Both the position numbers and the translations under genes were made by a program. Of a stretch of DNA of 39,032 nt, positions 15,928-23,988 are shown one piece after another (positions within the stretch are counted from its first letter, which is position 1; every line of letters begins with the position of its first letter). Below the pieces are notes generated by a model. The model did not search any database, was not told the origin of the DNA, and was given only the letters and a program-made list of their open reading frames with translations. The DNA is from Desulfobacterales bacterium (lineage in GTDB: Bacteria; Desulfobacterota; Desulfobacteria; Desulfobacterales; UBA2174_A). The stretch lies in assembly GCA_025454075.1 (NCBI GenBank), contig JALOPD010000041.1, forward strand, positions 1-39,032. The letters run 5' to 3'.

Positions 15928-16385
15928 TTTTCAAACATCTCTTCTATTTTTTCCAAACTTCTTGTCGTGTGGCTTCCGGGCCAATACACCCGTCCGCATT
16001 TCGGGCAGCGGCTGAAGGACTCCTGGTTTTCCAATACGTAGTCCGGCACGGCGCCGGCGACCTCTTCCCTGGCGACGGCCGCGATCGGCTCGTTGCATGG
16101 CAGGCAGCGGGAAAAAGGCCGTAGCTCCTCCCGCCGAAGAGCGGTCCGGCGGATCACTTCCATCAGTTGATCCGCGGGGTCGTTGGCCTGGATGAGGATC
16201 GTCCGGAGGGCGGAGTGAACAGCAGGCGCGCCCCGGGTCCGGGTCAAGAAGACCCTTTCCGGGCCGACATGCTCCGCAAACGCCCCCCTTGGATAATCGG
16301 TTTCCAAAAGGGTGTCGAACCCCATGAGCCGCAGCCATCTGGCGAGCCGGCCCATTGTTTTTTCCACTGCAAAAGACGGTTGCAT
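15921..16385 (-). CDS. Mut7-C (DUF82) RNase-like domain protein with zinc ribbon
   Basis: A 154-residue protein. The N-terminal half has the PIN-like Mut7-C signature: SFAVEKTMGRLARWLRLMGFDT, then VFLTRTRG and ILIQANDPADQLMEVI. The C-terminal half has two cysteine pairs, SRCLPCNEPI and SRCPKCGRVYWPGSH, forming the expected zinc ribbon. The domain is predicted to be an RNase by relation to the C-terminus of animal Mut-7; its substrate in bacteria is unknown. The aspartate usually found after the initial F-x-V (F-x-V-D) is glutamate here. I chose ATG 16385, near where the family begins; ATG 16427 would add 14 residues. Confidence 0.87.
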   Translation of the reverse strand: MQPSFAVEKTMGRLARWLRLMGFDTLLETDYPRGAFAEHVGPERVFLTRTRGAPAVHSALRTILIQANDPADQLMEVIRRTALRREELRPFSRCLPCNEPIAAVAREEVAGAVPDYVLENQESFSRCPKCGRVYWPGSHTTRSLEKIEEMFEKV

Positions 16386-16629
16386 GCAGGCAACGGGCCC
16401 GGTGCCGGGTTGTTGAGATGCCGCCACCGGCCGCTCCGTTTATAGATGATCGCAGGAAAGCGGTCAATGCCGTAACGCCCAACCGATACGGCTCGTTGCC
16501 GATCCGTCCGGCCGCGGTGCGCAGCAGGCCGCCGGCAATGGCGGCACCGAAAATATTCTCAAGAATTCCCAAAAGGTACCGATACCATCCATAGAGTCAG
16601 TTCATCTTCGAACCAACGAGGCCGGCCGC

Positions 16630-19018
16630 GTGCGAAAATTCATCCTTCTCCTGTCCATCTGCCTGGTCGTCACGGCGGCAGCCGCGGCGGTGATGGCCAA
16701 AGACCAGCTGAACCGCACGGTGATCCTGCTGAACAGCGGGAAAACCATTCCGGTCGATCGCTTCTGGCAGGCAGGGGCGGACCTTTTTTACGAAAACGAA
16801 AAAGAGATCCGCTTTGTGAGCCTGGCGGAGATCAAGGCCATCGAGAAACAAACGCTTCCCTTGGTGCTGAAAACCGCCGCCGCACAAGCGGCCGGTTATT
16901 TCAACGGGTTCCGGAAAGCCGTCGGCCGGCAGGCCCAAACGGCCGACTCCCCGCCCGGGTTTCTGAACCCCATGCTGTGGCTGGTGCTGGCCTCGGCGGC
17001 CGCGCCCGCGATGCTCTTCATGTTCATTCGCCGGCAGCGCAACCGGCCGCCGGAGAAAAATACGCCCAAACCCGTCCCGCCGCCGAAAGACAACGGCCAG
17101 GAACTCCCCAACCGCGCCGATGTCGTCCGGTTTTTCCTGAATCTTTACCGCCAGCAGGTGGGGGCCGGCCCCGAGGCTCCGGCCGAGTTCACCCAACTAA
17201 CCGGTGTCTCGACCGGCTCGAACCTGGTCTACGAGCTGCGGGTGAAACACGGCGGCGACTGGGTGAAACGGCGCATGACCATCGGCCCTTTGGGCGAGGA
17301 GAGCGGCAGCAAAAGCAAGTGCTACTATGTCATTTTCGACCAGCACCTGGTGGTCAAGATCCCCCCCAAGCCAGTCCGCGACTTTGAAGACTATGTGGCC
17401 AGCATCAAGAAGGAGAGCCACATCGTCGAGCGCCTTTCCCCCAAGGAGTGCATCATCCCCAAGGTGTCGGTCATCTTGAGCCAGGTGCACCAATTGTCGC
17501 CGCTCATGGAAACCCCGGCGGAACAGCTGGAGGAAAAATACATCGCCTGGCTGCGCAAAAACCCGGAGTGCCAGGACTATCTCAAAATCAAGGGCACGTT
17601 CATCTTCTTCATGGACCTCTCGCGCTACTATTTCCTGAGCCACATCATCGACGGGTTCCACGAGCTCGGGGAGACCATCCGCGCCGAGATCAACGCCACC
17701 GCCGAACTGGTCCGCTACCCGGCGAAGTTCAAGGAGCGTTACGGCGAGGAAAATGAATCCGTGGGTTTTGAAATCCGCGACCTCTACCACCAGTGCGAGG
17801 CCGGCATCCGTCAGCTGCTGAAAAGCACCGGCAAGTCCTCGACCGTGACGGACTATCGCATCCAGGCCTGGTTCGTGGCCTACCTGGAAAAAAGGGACAT
17901 CGGCGAAACGGACCCCGGCCTCCCGCCCGATGCGGTCGCCGGCATCACGGCCGTTTTCACGCGGCTGTTCGAGAAATACCGCGAACCCGTGGCGGCCTAC
18001 ACCCGGGCGGTGCGCAGCTTCGCTCGGCGCCTGTCGCTGGAGCAGAACCGCCTGCCCATCGCGGGGATCCTCACCAACCTGCTGGACCTGCTGGCCTGGC
18101 TGGGCGCCCGGCAGGTGGCCATGCGGGATCTCAAACCCGACAACCTTCTGGTGGCCGGCGACCGCCAGAACTACCCGGCCTTCTTGCGGTCGGCGGCGGA
18201 GTATTCCCTCGGCTTCATCGACGTCGAGACTGCCGTCTATTTCGGCAAGGCCGAGGAAAACAAAGTCCGGCAGCCTCTGCTCGGGGGCACGCCCTACTTC
18301 GCCACGCCCTCGCACCTGTTCCCCAACTCCGCCCTGGCCGCCTGCTTCGGGGACACCTCCCGCGTGCTGCATTTTCAGGACTGGCAGGCCGTGCTGGTGA
18401 TGATCTATAAGGCCGTCACGGGCGAGCTGCTGTTCGACCGCACCGCCAAGCATTTCGCGGACATCAAGAACCGGGTGGTTGCCGCCATGCGGCAGGCCGA
18501 GGCGCTGGACCCTCAACTCGAAGAAGCCAGCCGCACTTTCTGGCGCAGCGCGACCGCCGAGTTCCGCTCAAAAATGAAGGCCGCCGAGAGCGCCCTGCGG
18601 TTCGTGGAGGCCGATGTCCCGCCGCAGGCGAAAGCGCTGTTCGTCCAGGTCCTGAAACGCGACATCGAATCGATCGGCGCCGCCCTGCAGAAGCGGATCG
18701 AGGCGCCGAATCTGCCAGATCATGGAGGAGCTGAAAGCCAAGTTTCCGGCCGGCCATGTCTCTGCGGATTCGATTCAGGCCATGCGCTTTCTCAAGCACG
18801 TCGCCGCCTTGAAGGCGCTGGCCGAGCGAAAGTCCCAGGCGGTGGCGGGGTTCGAGTCCAACGCCACCTGCCGGATGAGCGCCTACGACGTGCTGATCCT
18901 CATGTTCAACAGCGTGCTCAAGACGATGTATCGCGAGGACTGGAAAACGCCGGCCGAGGAATCCACCGGTCCGGCCGGCCCCGCCAACGACGAGCTCTCC
19001 CTGGCCACCACCATTTGA
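16630..19018 (+). CDS. Membrane-anchored protein kinase-like protein, frameshifted near the C-terminus
   Basis: GTG 16630 starts a signal peptide or anchor (1-22), a short extracytoplasmic beta domain (about 28-76: TVILLNSGKTIPVDRFW...EIRFVSLAEIKAIE), a membrane helix (about 111-133) and a cytoplasmic kinase domain. Kinase motifs: K243 in LVVKI, E262 in IKKES, catalytic loop MRDLKPDN at 498-505, D531 in FIDVE in place of DFG, and a helix-F-like QDWQAVLVMIYKAVTGELLF. The usual histidine of HRD is methionine. The reading frame changes near 18715: removing one C from CTGCC gives IEAPNL-QIMEELKAKF and the sequence continues in the next frame to the TGA at 19016-19018. Without that change the frame stays open until 20697. 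GAGG lies before the start. Substrate is unknown; the AmmeMemo genes follow. Confidence 0.8.
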
Positions 19019-19056
19019 ACGTCTGTCGAACGCAGGCGTTTACGGCTTCCTTTTTG

Positions 19057-19086
19057 TTGACTCCCGCCTCCGGGCAAGTGTACTCT
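19057..19086 (+). promoter_or_regulatory. Candidate sigma-70-type promoter for the AmmeMemoRadiSam genes
   Basis: TTGACT at 19057-19062 and TACTCT at 19081-19086 are separated by 18 bases. The -35 matches the consensus at five of six positions and the -10 at four of six. It lies after the end of the kinase reading frame and about 125 bases before the Memo-AMMECR1 start. A further feature at 19158-19194 (GGCGTTTTATT ... AATAAATGCGCC around GCCGGAGG) could fold into an imperfect hairpin. Confidence 0.4.
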
Positions 19087-19212
19087 GGATCCCTACGGCA
19101 AGCGAACGCGCGAATTTTTCGGATTCAGGGGCAGGCGCGGCAGCGGGCCCGCCTTGCGGCGTTTTATTTCTTTGCCGGAGGAATAAATGCGCCGCGCCGA
19201 CGATGGCCGAAC

Positions 19213-20697
19213 ATGACACCCAACCCCATCCGCCTTCTCGCAATTGCGCTGATGTTGGCGCTGTCGACTTTGGGAGACGCCGGCGCCGAAACGATCCGCA
19301 TGCCGGTTCGCGCCGGCAGCTTCTACCCGTCGGACCCCCGGGAGCTCCGTAACCTCATTGAGCGGCTGGCGCAAAACGCCCGCCGCGGGCAGCCGGACCT
19401 GCCGGAGCGGGGGTCGCTCAGGGCCATTGTCCTTCCGCACGCCGGCTACCCGTATTCCGGGCGGACGGCCGCGCATGCCGCCCGCGTGCTGCACCGAAAC
19501 CAGTTTGAGAAAGTGCTGCTGATGGGCCCCGACCATTTCACGGGGTTTCGCAGCGCCGCCGTTTCCACCGCCCAGGCATTCCAGACCCCTCTCGGCCGGA
19601 TCCCGCTGCTCCCCGCAGCCGTGGGTCTTCTGAAGCAGCCGGAGCTCTTCGCGCCGCTGCCGACGGCCGACGACCGCGAGCACTCCCTGGAAGTCGTGCT
19701 GCCGTTTCTGCAGGTTTTTATCGGTCCCTTTGAGCTGGTGCCGGTGGTGGTCGGCCGTGCGGACGGCGACCGTCTCTGCGCCGCCCTCCTTCCGCTGGTC
19801 GACCGGCAGACCCTGGTCGTGGTGAGCTCGGACCTGTCGCACTTCCTGCCCTATGCCGAGGCCCAGGCCAAGGACCGCAGGACCATCGAGGCGATTTTGG
19901 CGCGCGACCGCCGGGCGCTTCTTCAGGATGCCGATGCCGCCTGCGGCGCGCACCCGCTGGCGGTCCTGTTGGCCATGGCCGATCGCCTCGGCTGGCGGCC
20001 GGTGCTGCTCGACTACCTCAACAGCGGCGACACTGCCGGGGACCGCACCCGCGTAGTGGGGTATGCCGCCATCGCTTTTTTCGGAGACCCGACCATGTCT
20101 GCCATGAACGAATCGAAACCGTTGACGCCGGAAAAGGGCCGGCTGCTCGTGGCGCTCGCACGCAGCACGCTGATGGAAAAATTCGGCCGGCCGCTGCCGC
20201 CGGCCGACGCCGACCGGATGCAATCGGCGCTGAGCGACGCCGCGTTTCAGGCCCGCTGCGCCACGTTCGTCACGCTCAAACACCAGGGCCGGCTCAGGGG
20301 CTGCATCGGCACCCTGTCCGCTTCCGACCCCCTGGCCGAGGGCGTCCGCCGCAATGCCGTCAACGCGGCTTTCCACGACCCGCGGTTTGCGCCGCTCACC
20401 GAAAAGGAGCTCGGCCAGGTCGAGATCGAGGTCAGCGTGCTCAGCGAGCCCCGTCCGCTTGCGTTCAGCGACCCGGAGGATCTGCTGCGAAAGCTGCGGC
20501 CGGGGGTCGACGGGGTGATCATCCGCCAGGGGCACGCCAACGCGACCTTTCTGCCGCAGGTCTGGGAACAGCTCCCCCGGAAAGAGGATTTTTTAGACCA
20601 TCTCTGCCAGAAGGCCGGGCTGCCCCGGGAGGCTTGGAAGCGCGGCACGCTCGAGGTGTCGACCTACCAGGTCCAATACTTTGAAGAGCACGAGTGA
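19213..20697 (+). CDS. amrB: Secreted Memo-AMMECR1 fusion (AmmeMemoRadiSam system proteins B and A)
   Basis: A 494-residue protein. Residues 1-25 are a signal peptide (IRLLAIALMLALS, then GDAGA). Residues 28-292 form a Memo domain with the metal-site residues seen in Memo proteins: H76 in LPHAGYPYSG, H108 in GPDHF and C244 in CGAHPLAVLL. Also conserved are DREHSLEVVLPFLQ and SSDLSHFLPY. Residues 305-494 form an AMMECR1 domain with the hallmark LRGCIGTL at 361-366 and HDPRFAPLTEKEL. In many prokaryotes these two domains occur with a radical SAM enzyme; their reaction is not established. ATG 19213 was chosen because it gives the signal peptide; the upstream open frame is a shadow of the kinase end. 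The stop overlaps the next gene's TTG start by 17 bases. Confidence 0.92.
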   Translation: MTPNPIRLLAIALMLALSTLGDAGAETIRMPVRAGSFYPSDPRELRNLIERLAQNARRGQPDLPERGSLRAIVLPHAGYPYSGRTAAHAARVLHRNQFEKVLLMGPDHFTGFRSAAVSTAQAFQTPLGRIPLLPAAVGLLKQPELFAPLPTADDREHSLEVVLPFLQVFIGPFELVPVVVGRADGDRLCAALLPLVDRQTLVVVSSDLSHFLPYAEAQAKDRRTIEAILARDRRALLQDADAACGAHPLAVLLAMADRLGWRPVLLDYLNSGDTAGDRTRVVGYAAIAFFGDPTMSAMNESKPLTPEKGRLLVALARSTLMEKFGRPLPPADADRMQSALSDAAFQARCATFVTLKHQGRLRGCIGTLSASDPLAEGVRRNAVNAAFHDPRFAPLTEKELGQVEIEVSVLSEPRPLAFSDPEDLLRKLRPGVDGVIIRQGHANATFLPQVWEQLPRKEDFLDHLCQKAGLPREAWKRGTLEVSTYQVQYFEEHE

Positions 20698-22804
20698 ACA
20701 GCGCACCGTCGCCGTCGTCGTCGCAACGGGAGTCGCCTCCGTCGTCACGCAGCTGGTCCTGATCCGCGAGTTCCTGAGCCAATTTCAAGGCAACGAAATC
20801 GTCATCGCACTGATTTTGTTCAGCTGGCTCACGCTGGGCGGAGTGGGGACGCTGCTGGCCCGGCCGGCGGCCGGCAGCCGCCTCGCCGCGCCGCAGGTTC
20901 TCGGCCGGCTCTCGCTCGCGCCGGCGCTTCTTGCGATCCTCACCCTGTTCGCCGCCCGCCTGCTGCGGGATCTTGTTTTCACCCGCGGCGTCTCCGTGGG
21001 CTTTTACCCTACGTTCGGCTACATTGTTGCGGTCACGGCTCCCTACGCCCTGCTCATCGGGTTTTTGCTTCCGCTGAGCCTTTTCGTGCTGAGGTCCCAG
21101 CGTCCGGGCTATCCCGGGGCCCTGGTCTACATCTGGGACAACATCGGCGACGTCGGCGGCGGCGCCATGTTCTCCTTTCTCATCGTTTTCTGGCTGACCC
21201 CGGTCCAGGCGCTGGTCGCCGCCCACCTGCCTCTGCTGGCGGCCGCCCTTTTCCTGCAGGCGCCGGGTCGCCGCCCGGGGCCGGCGCGGTGTCTTGCCGC
21301 CGCGGCAATGTTCCTCGCGCTGCTGGCCGCCGTGGCGGCGGAGAACTCCACTCTCACCCCCTCCGGGGGCGAACTCGCCCATTACCGTGAAACCCGCCAC
21401 GGCCGCATCACCGTGATCAGGCAGCGGGAGCTGGTGACGCTCTTCCAGGACGGCGTCCCCATGCTGAGCAGCCAGGACCAAGCCCTGGCGGAGGAATCCG
21501 TTCACTATGCGCTGGCGCAGACGGAAGACCCGCAGCGCCTCCTGCTGGTGTCGGCGTCGGCCGGGGTGATGGGAGAGCTTGAAAAATATCGCATCGCGTC
21601 CATCGACTACGTCGAGCTGGACCCGGACCTCACGAAGGTGCTGTTCGACTTCAATCTACTGAAGCGCCTCCCGGGGCTGCGCGTGATCCACGCCGACGGG
21701 CGCGCCTTTTTGGCAAGCGCCGCCCCGGGCTACGACGCCATCCTGGTCAACCTCAACGACCCGCAAACGTTCCAGGCCAACCGCTTTTTCACCGACCGCT
21801 TCTTTTCCGTGGCACGCTCGCGGCTGTCCGCGCAGGGGGTGCTCGCCTTCTCCATGGGAGGCTTCGACAGCTACCTCGCCGAAGCGCAGCGCCGCAAGCT
21901 CTCCTCCGTCTACCACACCGCCAGGGCTTATTTTTCGGATGTGCTGATGCTGCCGGGCGAGCGCGTGTTCTTCATCTGCGGCAACCGGCCCCTGCAGGCC
22001 GGCGTCCCCGACCTGCTGGAACGCAAAGGCATTGAGGCCCCTTACATCAGCGGCACCTACGAGGGCAATGTCACGCCGGAGCGCATTTCAGAGCTGCGCA
22101 GCCGCATGGAACCGGCGGCACCGCTTAACGCCGAACTGGCGCCCTACGTGATGCGCGCCACCCTCTCGGAATGGTTTGCGAAGTTCCACTCGTCGCCGCT
22201 GTGGTTCATGGGGGCCCTCGCCGGCGCCTTGGGGTTTTACCTGTGGCGCGCGAGCCGGGTGGAGTTCGTGCTGTTTTCGACCGGGTGGACGGCCATGGGC
22301 AGCGAGATCCTGGTCATTTTTGCCTTTCAGATTTTTTTTGGGTATATTTATCTCCAGATCGGCGTCGTCGTGACGGTCTTCCTGGCCGGGCTTCTCCCCG
22401 GCGCCCTCTGGGGCCGCCGGATCGCTTCACGGGCCCGGCGCGTCCTGATGCTGTCGGACGCGGCGCTCATCGTCCTCCTGGGCGCGACCTTCGCCGCCGT
22501 GCACGCGGGGGACCGCCTGGGGCAGGCATTCTACCTCTTCTTGGGTTTCGCGGTCTCATTCGCCTGCGGCGTGCAGGTCCCGGCGGCATTGCAATTGCGG
22601 GGGGACGACAGCCGCGCGGCCGCCGGGGTTTTTTCAGCGGACCTGATCGGGGCGGCACTCGGGACGCTGGCGACGAGCACGATTCTCATCCCTTATTTCG
22701 GGATCACGGGGGCGATCGGCGCTCTGTCGGGATTGAAAGTACTGAGCCTCCTGACGGCTGGCACGCTGCATGAAAACCCTGTCGCGCAGAAAATTCCTGG
22801 TTGA
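20681..22804 (+). CDS. Multi-pass membrane protein with spermidine-synthase-like domain
   Basis: A 707-residue protein. Hydrophobic segments fill about 8-235, a soluble Rossmann-like domain follows at about 240-460, and further membrane segments fill about 505-695. The soluble part resembles spermidine synthases: RHGRITVIRQRELVTLFQDG, YVELDPDLTKVL and the LRVIHADGRAFL stretch. But the glycine-rich loop is VSASAGVMGE in place of a GGGDG-type loop, and the catalytic DxxDP region reads NLNDP, so classic aminopropyl transfer is doubtful. The start is TTG 20681 within the end of the preceding gene; its end overlaps the radical SAM gene by 35 bases. This position inside an AmmeMemoRadiSam operon suggests a linked role at the membrane. 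Confidence 0.87.
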   Translation: MKSTSEQRTVAVVVATGVASVVTQLVLIREFLSQFQGNEIVIALILFSWLTLGGVGTLLARPAAGSRLAAPQVLGRLSLAPALLAILTLFAARLLRDLVFTRGVSVGFYPTFGYIVAVTAPYALLIGFLLPLSLFVLRSQRPGYPGALVYIWDNIGDVGGGAMFSFLIVFWLTPVQALVAAHLPLLAAALFLQAPGRRPGPARCLAAAAMFLALLAAVAAENSTLTPSGGELAHYRETRHGRITVIRQRELVTLFQDGVPMLSSQDQALAEESVHYALAQTEDPQRLLLVSASAGVMGELEKYRIASIDYVELDPDLTKVLFDFNLLKRLPGLRVIHADGRAFLASAAPGYDAILVNLNDPQTFQANRFFTDRFFSVARSRLSAQGVLAFSMGGFDSYLAEAQRRKLSSVYHTARAYFSDVLMLPGERVFFICGNRPLQAGVPDLLERKGIEAPYISGTYEGNVTPERISELRSRMEPAAPLNAELAPYVMRATLSEWFAKFHSSPLWFMGALAGALGFYLWRASRVEFVLFSTGWTAMGSEILVIFAFQIFFGYIYLQIGVVVTVFLAGLLPGALWGRRIASRARRVLMLSDAALIVLLGATFAAVHAGDRLGQAFYLFLGFAVSFACGVQVPAALQLRGDDSRAAAGVFSADLIGAALGTLATSTILIPYFGITGAIGALSGLKVLSLLTAGTLHENPVAQKIPG

Positions 22805-23951
22805 CGGCGCCCGCCTGGTGGCATCCTGCACGGCGGCGGCCGCGCTCGGGCCTTTCACGGCATGCGATTCGAGGGCGTGGGCCCAGGAGGACGTCAGCGG
22901 CGCCGTTTTCAAGGGGGACGGCCCGAAACAGGTGTGGAAATGGTCCCGGGAGGGATACGCCTACCAGCGTCTGGACGAAAAACAGGTGGCCTGCCTGATC
23001 TGCCCCAACCACTGCGTGCTCTCACCCGGGGACCGCAGCGTGTGCCGCTCCAAGGTCAACCTGGCCGGCACGCTTTACAGCCTGGCCTACGGCAATGCCT
23101 GCGCCGTGCACGTCGACCCGATCGAAAAGAAGCCTCTCTACCATTTTGCGCCCCGCAGCACCTCCTTCTCGATCGCCGCCGCCGGCTGCAACTTCCGCTG
23201 CCTGAACTGCCAGAACTGGGAGATCTCCCAGGCCAAGCCCCACGAGGTGCGGCACCGTGAACTCTTCCCGGAAGACGCCGTCAACGCCGCGCGCCAGGCC
23301 GGCTGCCATTCCATCGCCTACACCTACTCCGAGCCGGTCACGTTTTATGAATACATGCTGGACACCGCCCAAGCGGCCCGCGGCGCCGGGCTGCGCAATC
23401 TGCTCATCTCGAACGGCTACATCAACCGCCCCCCTCTGCTCGACCTCTGCCGGGCGATCGACGCCGCCAACATCAACCTCAAGGCCTACAGCGACGCCGT
23501 CTACCGCAAGTTGAACGGCGGCCGGCTGGCGCCGGTGCTGGCCGCGCTCAAAACCCTGCACGACCAGGGGGTCCACCTGGAGATCACCAACCTCGTCGTG
23601 CCCACCTACGTGGACGACGAGGAGCTGGTGCGGCGCATGTGCGCCTGGATCCTGAAGGAGGTCGGGCCGGACCACCCTTTGCACTTCCTGCGGTTTCAAC
23701 CCCTTTACAAACTCGACCGCCTGCCGCCCACCCCCGTCTCCACCCTGGCGCGGTTCCGGGAGATCGCCCTCTCCGAAGGCATCCGCTACGCCTACGTCGG
23801 CAACGTCCCCGGCCACGAGGGCAACCACACCTATTGCCATAACTGCCGCAAGCTGCTGGTCGCGCGCAACGGCTATTTCATCCGGGAGGTTCATCTCGCC
23901 GGCAGCCGCTGCGAATACTGCGGCACCCCCATCCCCGGCGTCTGGACATAG
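22770..23951 (+). CDS. amrS: AmmeMemoRadiSam system radical SAM enzyme with Tat signal
   Basis: A 393-residue protein. The N-terminus SRRKFL (RR at 6-7), a moderately hydrophobic stretch and an AWA-Q end at 36-39 look like a twin-arginine export signal. C75, C78, C82 and C92 (CLICPNHC...VCR) form a first cysteine cluster. The radical SAM cluster is C140, C144, C147 in GCNFRCLNCQNWEIS, typical of AmrS/PflA-like enzymes. A C-terminal set CHNC and CEYCGTPIPG probably binds zinc or iron. The protein lacks a known substrate. The start ATG 22770 overlaps the upstream gene by 35 bases, so it belongs to the same translationally coupled unit. Confidence 0.92.
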   Translation: MKTLSRRKFLVDGARLVASCTAAAALGPFTACDSRAWAQEDVSGAVFKGDGPKQVWKWSREGYAYQRLDEKQVACLICPNHCVLSPGDRSVCRSKVNLAGTLYSLAYGNACAVHVDPIEKKPLYHFAPRSTSFSIAAAGCNFRCLNCQNWEISQAKPHEVRHRELFPEDAVNAARQAGCHSIAYTYSEPVTFYEYMLDTAQAARGAGLRNLLISNGYINRPPLLDLCRAIDAANINLKAYSDAVYRKLNGGRLAPVLAALKTLHDQGVHLEITNLVVPTYVDDEELVRRMCAWILKEVGPDHPLHFLRFQPLYKLDRLPPTPVSTLARFREIALSEGIRYAYVGNVPGHEGNHTYCHNCRKLLVARNGYFIREVHLAGSRCEYCGTPIPGVWT

Positions 23952-23988
23952 CCTGGGGCTTCGAAGCGGGTTTTCGCGCCGTGTTCCG

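Noticed and set aside
16415..16572. Short minus-strand frame starting MGILENIFGAAIAGGLL
   Set aside because: The first 50 residues look protein-like but the frame continues as a shadow of the Mut7-C gene and has no ribosome-binding site.
16630..20697. A single 1355-residue open frame joining the kinase and the Memo-AMMECR1 protein
   Set aside because: The middle section (about 18722-19212) is arginine/proline/glycine-rich in this frame, while a protein-like continuation of the kinase lies in another frame, and the second protein has its own ATG and signal peptide at 19213. It is open only because the DNA is GC-rich.
22820..22835. Lipobox (VASC) in the radical SAM protein, suggesting a lipoprotein
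   Set aside because: The stretch before the cysteine contains D and R and is not a hydrophobic core; the AWA-Q site of a Tat signal fits better.
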